Positions 56,479-64,000 of a stretch of DNA of 64,000 bases are shown here, piece after piece. The stretch is from assembly GCA_965153355.1 (NCBI GenBank), contig OZ231127.1, positions 68,386,001 through 68,450,000 of the forward strand. The letters run 5' to 3'. A program made the position numbers and the translations under genes. Every line of letters begins with the position of its first letter. The first letter of the stretch is position 1. The DNA comes from Flaccisagitta enflata (lineage: Eukaryota > Chaetognatha > Sagittoidea > Aphragmophora). The notes beneath the pieces are model-generated. The model was given only the letters and a program-made list of their open reading frames with translations. It ran no database searches and was not told where the DNA came from.

Positions 56479-56667
56479 GTTCTCCCGCTGCATCTTCTTT
56501 GCTCATTTGTCGATTGAGTGCGGCTGCTTTGTCTCCCTCTCGCGTTGGGCGAGGGTAAACTCTTCTTTGACTGTTGACGCTGCCGCTTCCGTTGCTACTG
56601 CTAGAGGCGCTGTAAGTGCCACTCGCCAACAACTCAGAAACCTTGTTCTGCATAATCAAAGCGCGTT
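56479..56667 (-). CDS. gene C exon
   Basis: Acceptor TTTTCAG, donor C|GTAAGT. Encodes ERALIMQNKVSELLASGTYS, a Ser/Gly run, then RRVYPRPTREGDKAAALNRQ and MSKEDAAGER. The first half may be a short amphipathic helix. Intron 56270-56478 contains an (ATTG)n run at 56383-56416. Confidence 0.72.
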
Positions 56668-56797
56668 CTGAAAATAAATGAAGAAGAAAGGCTTATGTCA
56701 CAACATGATGTTTCCATCTTATACACATGTCCTTTTGCAGAAAGCTTCGAGCTGATCAGTCCACATCCTCGACAATCAAAGTGCTGCATCCAATTAC

Positions 56798-57879
56798 CTT
56801 CTGCCTTTGCCTCATCGACATAAGACAGAATGGAAGAGGAAGTCGTCGAGGCTCCACTCAAAGACTCGTCGCTGAAGGATGTCGCCGATGATGAAGCGAT
56901 CGACGAACCTCCAACAACCGGTGGAACGGAATATGAATGCGACGCCGCCGAAGACGCAGCAGTTGTTGATGAACCAATCGAGGGTGCCGCCGCCGCTGAA
57001 GAGATCTGACCACTTCCCCCTACGGATGGCGGTGGAGGATAATGATGAAGGTGATGAGGGGGATGATGATGATGATGCTGATGAGCGCTAGACGCAGGTG
57101 GCGCTGCCGCGTGAACCATAGAGGGTGGTTGATGTTGCTGCTGCTGCTGCTGCTGCTGCGGTTTCTGTTGATGCAGGTTTTGTTGTTGCACTTGCGCCGG
57201 CGTTAAGGGGACTGGATCGCGGGGATTTCTAGTGGCTACAAAAGGTGGCGTTGATGAAGACGCCGGTGATTGAGATTGTTGTTGTAGTTGTTGCTGTTGT
57301 AGTTGTTGCTGTTGTTGCTGTTGCTTCAAACTAACTGTGCGAACTGGGGCTGGGGGACGAGCGGCGGGTGATCTCGTGCAGGCGGGGGAGAAGGGGGCGA
57401 ATGGAGGAGGGTGATGGTGTTGGTGATGTTGTTGTTGCTGCTGGAGTTGGTGATGGGGATGATTATGATGGTGGTGATGAAGAGGCGGGGTAGGTGACGT
57501 CACCCCGCCGTCATCGTCGTTAACACCGCCGCCGCAACTGGCAGTCCCGATGACGCTGCGTGGTCGCGGCGGGACGCTGTATTCCATATCCCGCGTGACG
57601 TCTGTCGAGTCGTCGTGGTGATGACAAGAAGCGGGACGCGGGGCGCGTGTCAGGCGAGGGCTAGATGACGACGCGCTGTCGGAAGAATCGTGATTGGAGG
57701 ATCGCTGGTGCTGATGTTGATGATGGTGCTGACGATGATGATGACTATGATTGTGGTGTTGGTGACTATTGGGTTGGTAATGGTGATGATGATGTTTGCT
57801 ATTGTTATCGTTGTGTTGTTGATGACGACGTCGACTTCGCGATTTGTCGCGTCCCAACGTCGCGTAAGCTTGCACATTA
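56798..57879 (-). CDS. gene C exon, His/Gln/Ser-rich low complexity
   Basis: Acceptor TTCCCAG, donor G|GTAATT, 1082 bases. Starts SNVQAYATLGRDKSRSRRRH, then long His and Asn/His runs, MEYSVPPRPRSVIGTASCGG, poly-Gln (VRTVSLKQQQQ), PPFVATRNPRDPVPLTPAQV, more His/Pro, and a Ser/Ala-rich end closing ILSYVDEAKAEG. CAG/CAA and CAC/CAT mixtures show that the tracts are not pure microsatellites. YSVPPRPRS could be an SH3-type ligand, by motif only. Confidence 0.78.
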
Positions 57880-58020
57880 CTGGGAAGGGACGGGGCGAGA
57901 AGGGAAAAAAAAAGAAATTGATGCATCGACGATGTTGATGACAATAAGCGAGATGAGATAAAGATGTTTAACAACACCAACGATTTCGGACAAATTTTCT
58001 CCATTAACGTAATAAACGAA

Positions 58021-58021
58021 G

Positions 58022-58068
<47 letters not shown>
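58021..58068. repeat. (AAC)n microsatellite
   Basis: Sixteen AAC units in the 219-base intron between two gene C exons, near the upstream donor. Confidence 0.95.
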
Positions 58069-58069
<1 letters not shown>

Positions 58070-58097
58070 CTTTATTGAATCAAAATCATTGAGTCAC

Positions 58098-58318
58098 CTA
58101 GTTCCGTCCATGTCGGGCGGAATAAACTTGGCCATTCGGGCATCAGACTGCGACCGTGACCTCAGAAGTTGGGCGCTCTTCTCTTCCCCTCCTCCTCCTC
58201 CTCCTTCTCGGGAAATGTCCGTGGTTGAAGTAGAAGCACCGTAAGAAGGATGAAGTCCGCATCCGCCGCTGCTCACAGCAGAGGAAGGGCGAGCAACTGA
58301 CGAAGAGCGGCCCGAGTA
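58098..58318 (-). CDS. gene C exon
   Basis: Acceptor CATTCAG, donor AG|GTGACT. Encodes YSGRSSSVARPSSAVSSGGC, then STSTTDISREGGGGGG, and LLRSRSQSDARMAKFIPPDM. RSRSQSD is a plausible basophilic kinase or 14-3-3 type site (R-S-x-S), by motif only. The phase joins exactly to both neighbours. Confidence 0.75.
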
Positions 58319-58698
58319 CTGAATGAAAGAAAGTGGTTCGAAGGGATAAGGGCAAAAGGAAAAGGAGAAGAAGATTAGAAGAAGAAAAAGAACAACAGCA
58401 AAAAGAAAAAGAAAAAAAAACAACAATAACAAAAAACAACCACAACAACAAAAAGGAGAAGAGAAAACAAAAAACAAATAACAAAAAAAAAAAGAAAAAG
58501 AACAAAAAGACAACAACAAGAAAAAGAAGAACAACAACCACAGGAAGGTAAAGGCCATGAGGATGAACAAGAAAAAGAAAAAAAAATGAAAACGATACAG
58601 AAATACATCAACAACGACTGACTGTAGAAACAACAATAACAACCACCACCATAAAAACAATAACAACATGAAGAGTCAGAAAATGGGAGAAGCCGGAA

Positions 58699-59222
58699 TT
58701 TTTAGTCGCGTGAACGCGACTCTAGAAGCCGCTATGTCGGTCGGTCGGTCTGTCTGTCGGTCGGTCGGTCGGTCGGTAACTTTTTTGAAATATAGGCTTT
58801 ATAGTCGTTTTAAAGGTTATTGAAGGTTATAAAAGGTAATTATAGGTAATTTTTGGTTATTTTAGGTAATTTTAGGTAATTTTAGGTAATTATAGGTAAA
58901 TATAGGTATTTTAGTAATCTGTATCATATAAGTCAGAAAAGTTGTCTCGGACTATAAATTGAGGTAATTGTAGGAAATATAGGAAATAATGGGTAATTAT
59001 AGGTGATTATAGATAATTTATGGTAATTTAATGTAATTGTAGGTAATTATAGGTATTTACAGGTAGTTGTAGGTCAATGTGGGTAACTATAGGAAGATAT
59101 AGGTACTTAGTTATCTTCATTATCTTTATCACCTTAATTACCTTAATTACCTTAATTACCTTTTTTACCTTTATTACCTTTATTACCCTTATTACCACGC
59201 GACTAAGGTTTGTTGACCTTGT
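58699..59222 (+). mobile_element. hairpin-capped element inside a gene C intron, stem GTCGCGTG
   Basis: Head TTTTTAGTCGCGTGAACGCG then GACTCTAGAAGCCGC and GGTC repeats; tail CCACGCGACTAAGG then GTTGACCTTGTTT. CACGCGAC in the tail complements the first arm. It carries a GGTAATTTTA-type array of 10-11 bases over most of its length. Host intron 58319-59246. Confidence 0.7.
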
Positions 59223-59246
59223 TTGTGATAAAAGCAAACGACCAAC

Positions 59247-59555
59247 CTGAAAGTATTGCCTGTCGTATGAGGTGACTGAATGAGTTCCAGCGCAACTGTC
59301 TGCGGCTGGGAAAGAGTGTCTGTTTTCTTTGTGAGGGTGGGCGTGGCCGGGGTGGTTCGGGGCGTTGGGGTGGGAGTGGCCGGAGTTTTGATCGTGGCTC
59401 TGATGAGGATGGCGTCCAGCGCCGCAAGTGTGGCTGTGTCCGGTATTGTGGCCTCGGTCGGAGTAAATGTCGGATTTCGAACGCGATTCTCTTTTGTCCA
59501 ACGAACGAGATCGCGAACGACGCGTACTACTTGATGATGCCGATCCAGACGGGAA
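59247..59555 (-). CDS. gene C exon, basic Ser/Arg then His/Pro
   Basis: Acceptor after a C-rich tract (CCCTTCCCCAG), donor CAG|GTTGGT, 103 codons, phase 0 both ends. Encodes FPSGSASSSSTRRSRSRSLD, KRESRSKSDIYSDRGHN, several HSH/HPH motifs (HTCGAGRHPHQSHDQNSGHS) and ends THSVTSYDRQYFQ. Confidence 0.75.
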
Positions 59556-59831
59556 CTGGGGAAGGGGGGGGGGAGATGTGGGAAGAAAGGTTGTTTGCAA
59601 GGAGTTTGTTTTCTGATTTGTTGGTATGCATCTGAGAAAGTTGTTTTTTTGCCTGTTGGTTTGTTTTTTTGTCTTTAATCATTTGTTTGTTTGTTCGTTT
59701 GTTTGAAAGATTGAGTGCTATTTTCTACCTTAACTTGTGACTTTTTTGTGCATGAAAGTGACTTTGTGGGCAAAGAATAAGTTCATTTGTTTCTGCGTCT
59801 GCATCTCTGAGAGCTTCCTAAATCCATGTAC

Positions 59832-60133
59832 CTGTCTCCCGGATTCTGCCTCCCCGTAAAATTGAGTTGCAGCCATGGAAGGGTGATAAAAGCAACAAGC
59901 GTCCGAACAGACGTTGGCAGGGCCGGGGATGGCTGGAGCACCGATGGCAGGCCCGGGTGCCATAGGATCAGGTGTGGGGTGAGGGCCGTGAGGAGGAGGA
60001 TGAGGAGGATGCGGTGGGTAATAATTAGGGTGGGATGAAGATTCCATAGGATATTGATGAGGATGAGTTGGGTATGGATAACAGGCACCTGCCTGTTCCA
60101 CGGTAACGGGAGCCGATGTTATTGACGACCAGC
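59832..60133 (-). CDS. gene C exon, Pro/His-rich with a Cys cluster
   Basis: Acceptor GCTTTTAG, donor CAG|GTACAT. Encodes WSSITSAPVTVEQAGACYPY, a Pro/His/Tyr-rich middle and PANVCSDACCFYHPSMAATQ, then FYGEAESGRQ. The CSDACCFYH cluster is the only Cys group in the visible protein and could bind metal, but no known motif fits. Confidence 0.75.
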
Positions 60134-60237
60134 CTAAAAGCGAAGTATGGAGAGGGAAAATTCACAAAACGTACACAAAACGTGTCGAAGTAATACAACA
60201 AATGATTTCAATTCATAGTGGACGTCTTTTGTTGTAC

Positions 60238-60279
60238 CTGTTTGGTACATGGATGTCGTTTCCGGATAATACACAGCAC
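60238..60279 (-). CDS. gene C micro-exon, 42 bp
   Basis: Acceptor TTAATTCAG and donor CAG|GTACAA. Encodes AVYYPETTSMYQT between two split Gly codons. Found only by phase: its removal would keep the frame, so it could be alternatively used. The Tyr-rich content matches the neighbouring exons. Confidence 0.68.
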
Positions 60280-60319
60280 CTGAATTAAACAAGATTGGAA
60301 TTGAATCGAGTGGAAGATC

Positions 60320-60420
60320 ATATACTATATAGTATATGATACTATACTATATGATACTATAGTATATGATCATACACTACTGTCATCAAAGACATTACAT
60401 CATCATCATCATCATCATCA
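60320..60420. repeat. ATACTATA palindromic run and (CAT)n in gene C intron
   Basis: ATACTATATAGTATATGATA-type self-complementary sequence at 60330-60375, then eight CAT units near 60396-60420. Confidence 0.8.
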
Positions 60421-60518
60421 AGAAGATAGGGCCATGTTCAGGCCAATTCTTTAAACATGCATTAACGCATGAAAGAAAATGAAAAAATTAACAGTATGGG
60501 ACAGTAAACAATGCTCAC

Positions 60519-60743
60519 CCATTGCAGGATCGTAAGCAGGTTGCACTTGGTATGGGTAAGCTGCTGCGTAAGAGCCGATGTGGCTTTGATTGAAGGTTTG
60601 ATGCGCTGCTGCTGCGGCGGCATTAGGACCAACGACCATCTGCTGCTGCTGCTGCTGCTGTGTCATTCCAGCATAACCACCGATGGAATGATGACTGAAG
60701 TGGCGATCGTGTTGAACGCCGTCAGAACTACCGCTACTCGCTC
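60519..60743 (-). CDS. gene C exon, Gln/Ala/Tyr-rich
   Basis: Acceptor TTGTTTCAG, donor G|GTGAGC. Encodes ASSGSSDGVQHDRHFSHHSI, GGYAGMTQQQQQQQ, VVGPNAAAAAAHQTF and SYAAAYPYQVQPAYDPAM. A poly-Gln and a poly-Ala tract, with a Tyr/Gln/Ala tail of the kind seen in low-complexity RNA-associated proteins; that comparison is by composition only. Confidence 0.75.
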
Positions 60744-61383
60744 CTGAAACAACAAGCAAGATAGAAAAAACACCTGATAACTTAGTTTAAGACAATAACA
60801 AGAAAATCCACCATCACCAACAACCACAACAACAACATAGATAAAAACAACAAACATACTGGAATTCATATGCCGCCGCTTTTTTTTATTTGATTTTACC
60901 ATCATAACAGTCTCTTATGCTAAATTATAAGGAAACTACATGCTTAAGCATTGAAAACTGATGAAAAATCAAGGAAGGGCCAGGGTGTTGTTGTCTTGTG
61001 GTTCCCTTCATTAGAAATTGTTTTTGACTTTTCGCTTTAGCTTTAGAAAAAAAAATTATTAAAATGTGCAGGGTAATATCCCTTTTTAGGCTTCCCCAGC
61101 GGCGCTCATCTTTACACATGCCATAGGCAACGTCAACAAAAACGACACGAGTTATGGAAATTCGTTTTTGCAAACATTTATCTGGGTTCATTTTTTCGGC
61201 AACAATTTCGACCAAAAAAAAAACCCACAACAGTTTGCATGAAAAAATTCTGCTTACTTATCCGCGGTAGACAACAACAAAAACAAAATCAACAACAACA
61301 ACCCCTTATTCTTACATCGACAATAACAATCATATCAACAATAAAAATAATAACACCACATCGTCTTCTGACGTTTTTCCTAC

Positions 61384-62383
61384 CCGATTGTCCACTTGGC
61401 GTTCTTTGATGTCGCGTCGACGTGGCCGATTTGCCGTCATCCGACGATCCTCCAGCGATGGCGCCACTTCCTTCCGGCGCCGACGCGACGCCGCGTCTGG
61501 CGCTGCTGCTGTTACTGCGCCGCGCGACCTCGTGCGGCGCCCACTGAGTACTCGCGCTTCTTTTATGTTTCCCGGCAGATGATAACGCATCTTCCACCGA
61601 AGATAAAGTTTTCTTATCACGATGATCATTTATCTTATTATCACTTTTTTGATTACTATCTGGCGGCGCTGTTTCACCGACGCCGCTTTTTCGTCTACCA
61701 ATGGCGCCGCTGTCACCGGCGCCACCGCCGATGACGATGGCGACATCTTCGCCTTCCAGGGCGGCGTTGTTGTGGCAGCTGCCGACGCCGCTGACGCGTC
61801 TTTCCTTCTTGTTCACGTCGTCGATTGTTTTTCTTTTTTCGGCGGCGGTGGCGGTGATAGTGGATGCCGGTTTTTCCGTTTCTTCGCCGACTGGCGCCGG
61901 TCGCTCTTGATCGCGAATATCGATCATCGGAGAGTCTTTCGAAGATAATGACTGTTGTTGTTGTTTTTTCAACGATGATGAAGATGATAATGATGAACAT
62001 GATAATGAAGATGAAGTCTTTCTACCCTTAGAAGCCGCTTTATCGTCATTAAGATGATTATCACAGTCATTCGACTTGTCGACATCGTCCTGTTCCGTAT
62101 TCTGCCGTTCTTCTTGCTGCTGTTGCTGCTGCTGCTGCGAGTTTTCCGTCTTGACTTCCTCCGCCAGAGCGCGTTGTTCTTCCTGCAGCTGTTGCAGATG
62201 CCTCTGAGCTTCTCGCAGCAATAGAAGCTGTTCTTCCGACGTCTCGGTGGAATGCCGTTGCTGTTGCTGCTGTTGCTGCTGTTGCTGCTGTTGCTCCTGC
62301 TTCTCCTGCTGTCTCTGATCCTCTTCGTTGAGTTCGTCGATGGCGATGGAAAGAGAATCGTCTGCGTCGATTTTCTTCTTCAA
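61384..62383 (-). CDS. gene C exon, poly-Gln coiled coil and Ser/Lys-rich
   Basis: Acceptor TAACTTTCAG, donor G|GTAGGA, exactly 1000 bases. Starts LKKKIDADDSLSIAIDELNE, then poly-Gln within a likely coiled coil (EEQLLLLREAQRHLQQLQEE, QRALAEEVKTEN), a Ser-rich stretch, KDSPMIDIRDQERPAPVGEE, KERRVSGVGSC, and IGRRKSGVGETAPP; ends TRHQRTPSGQSG. RRKS and RRVS are basophilic kinase-type motifs. I do not recognise the family. Confidence 0.78.
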
Positions 62384-62926
62384 CTGAAAGTTAGAAATGA
62401 AGAAAGAGATAAATGAGCAATGTGTTTGTCTGTTCACTTCTGTGAGTAATTTTGTTTAAAAAATAGATAAACGAATAAAAAGCGAGAACGAAAAAAATGG
62501 GGTTAGATGCTCGGCAACGGCCATTACTATAAAGAAAGGATGCTCATCAGTCATCAATCAAGCATGAGTAAGTAAAATCAAACGAAGCTGGCGTTCAAAA
62601 ACTATCAACAACATATGCTTTCGAGAATCAAAGCTGACATCACAATCTGAAAAAAATTAGGCCATGTCAGATCATAGAGCATAACCGAATAGATATCGTC
62701 CCAGGAAAAATTCAACGCAATGAACGCTATATTGCTCTTAACCATGCAAAAAAAAAACACCTTTAGAAGAGGATCCATTGGTCCGTATTGTGGTCAGTTA
62801 AGCCTCTTCGAAAAAACGCGGATAACGCATCGTTTCGCCAAGAAAAGCTTGTCACTGAAAATTATGTGTCAGTAGTCCTGACACGGGTCTACAATCAGCA
62901 TATTGAGTAGAGTAAATGTCTCTTAC
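62384..62926 (-). other. gene C intron
   Basis: AT-rich, no repeat or gene noted. Bounded by GTAAGA (62926) and TTTCAG (62384). Confidence 0.6.
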
Positions 62927-63369
62927 CGCTTCTGCGCCGTCTTCGAGAACCTTCTCCAAGGCCCTTTCGAGTGGATCGTCGTCGTCATCTCCGCCGATCT
63001 CGACGCTTGTCTCCAAGAACGACTCAATCAGATTCAACTCTTCCTTCGAGTAGTGATCCGCGTCTGATCGATGTTGTCGTCGGTGAGACTTTTTCGTTGC
63101 TACAGACGCCGTGGTATTTGCTGCCGATTCGGCCTGGTCAAGTCCCTCCAGATCGCCGAGTCGATGTAGATCATCGGAAGGCGTGTCGGCGCCGCTGCTG
63201 GGCTCGTCCACGACTGGAGCCTGCTGCTGTTGCGTCTGCTGTTGATGATGCTGCGACTGCGAAGCGGAGGCGAGAAAGAGAGGCGGCTCGTCCTTGACGC
63301 ATAACAAAACTTCCTCTTTGGAAGTTGTTGGATGTAGAGAGTCGGATTCGGTCGACAAAACGCCTTGAC
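62927..63369 (-). CDS. gene C exon, acidic helix region
   Basis: Acceptor CCGCCTTCAG, donor GCG|GTAAGA. Encodes QGVLSTESDSLHPTTSKEEV, LLCVKDEPPLFLASASQSQ, a Gln run, SGADTPSDDLHRLGDLEGLD, KKSHRRQHRSDADHYSKEEL and NLIESFLETSVEIGGDDDDD, then PLERALEKVLEDGAEA. The last 50 residues are the most domain-like part of the visible protein: acidic and helical. VKDEPP resembles a sumoylation consensus (V-K-x-E is not exact), by motif only. Confidence 0.78.
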
Positions 63370-63616
63370 CTGAAGGCGGGGAAAAGTTGTGAGAGAGTAT
63401 TAAGGCAACGAGGAAGAAATAGCAGAGGTGGAAATGAAAATGATGTATGACATTGCTATGTGCCAGGACGACAATTGTACATACCCTAATAAAAGTAATA
63501 TCTTGAGTATTTTTCTCATCAACCTTCAATGTTTGAAACAATTTGTTTCATCATCTTCGATCGTCTAGCTATACAATCTTTGAATGTTTGTGACTGTTTT
63601 CAGAACATGAACTTAC

Positions 63617-63725
63617 TAATTTGGCGTTGTGGCCACTTGACTTGTCGGCTGTGAGCGACTCCTACTTCCGGTTTGGGTTGCACAACTTCCGTCACCATGG
63701 ACAGAGACGCGGGCCGCGGAGGCGA
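63617..63725 (-). CDS. gene C exon, most 5' in window
   Basis: Acceptor TTTCGGCAG, donor A|GTAAGT. Encodes SPPRPASLSMVTEVVQPKPE then VGVAHSRQVKWPQRQI. It begins in phase 0, so earlier exons lie beyond the right edge. Across the eleven exons (4122 bases, 1374 codons) all ten junction phases agree, which is the main support for a single gene. The visible protein is largely disordered by composition; no catalytic domain is seen, so its class cannot be named. Confidence 0.75.
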
Positions 63726-63797
63726 CTGCCGAAAGACGAGCATTGAGAAAATTTTACTATTTCGTTTGCAATAAAAAATAATGATAATGGTAATTAA

Positions 63798-63828
63798 AAC
63801 AACAACAACAACAATATCAACAATAACA

Positions 63829-63864
<36 letters not shown>

Positions 63865-64000
63865 CGACAACGACAACAACAACAGAAGCAAAAACACAAA
63901 CAACAATAACAACACCAACGACAACGACGAGGGCGACGAGGGCGACGACAACAACAAAAACAACAACAACAAAAACAACAACAACAACAACAACAACAAC
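63798..64000. repeat. (AAC)n-rich microsatellite to the window edge
   Basis: Long AAC-rich tract with CGACAACGACGA and AAACAC interruptions, in the intron upstream of the most 5' visible gene C exon. Leu-rich minus-strand frames here are artefacts. Confidence 0.92.

Overview
The window reads as genomic DNA of an invertebrate animal. Genes have many exons and GT/AG introns, non-coding DNA is dominated by micro- and minisatellites, small TA-flanked inverted-repeat elements are common, and there is a BEL/Pao-class LTR retrotransposon, a class known from animals. A short run of TTAGGG-type repeat lies inside one inverted repeat. I cannot assign a phylum or species, and I see no bacterial or organellar features.

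Three host genes can be built from matching splice signals and reading phases. Gene A (minus strand, 9230 to 5549, 5' end not found) has three exons giving 1060 residues. It has a large Cys-rich N-terminal part with a repeated C-x6-C-x5-C motif, followed by about seven or eight membrane segments. Gene B (plus strand, 29730 to 52814) has four phase-compatible exons for a predicted secretory or membrane protein rich in charged, poly-Asn and acidic segments. Its third intron is 18.7 kb long and holds the retrotransposon. Exon 2 of gene B can be read through only with four frame changes that cancel out. Gene C (minus strand, 63725 to 56070, open at both ends) has eleven consecutive exons with perfectly matched phases, about 1374 codons rich in Gln, His, Ser and Pro. 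I do not recognise the family of any of the three genes.

Layout: 1-5.4 kb, tetranucleotide repeat, unremarkable DNA, two hairpin-capped elements (one carrying a 13-bp satellite) and a TA-flanked inverted-repeat element; 5.5-9.2 kb, gene A; 9.4-29.6 kb, a repeat-dense gene desert with nested elements; 29.7-52.8 kb, gene B, with the BEL/Pao element (33828-44000) itself inserted in a foldback-flanked minisatellite; 52.8-56.0 kb, no convincing gene; 56.07-63.7 kb, gene C; 63.8-64 kb, an AAC microsatellite.

The most striking repeat system is a family of at least fourteen hairpin-capped elements. One end is TTTTTA plus a short perfect hairpin, then CTATA, a GGCTTTGTC-like word and GTCC/GTCG repeats. 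The other end closes with GGCCTTGTT. Each subfamily uses a different hairpin stem, and the segment near the opposite end changes with it, so that it stays complementary to the first stem arm. Many copies carry their own tandem array inside. This resembles the layout known for non-autonomous Helitron2/Helentron (HINE/DINE-like) elements, but that assignment is inference. The retrotransposon also carries an intact 612-codon open frame downstream of its broken pol region, in the position where some retroelements have env but without env features.
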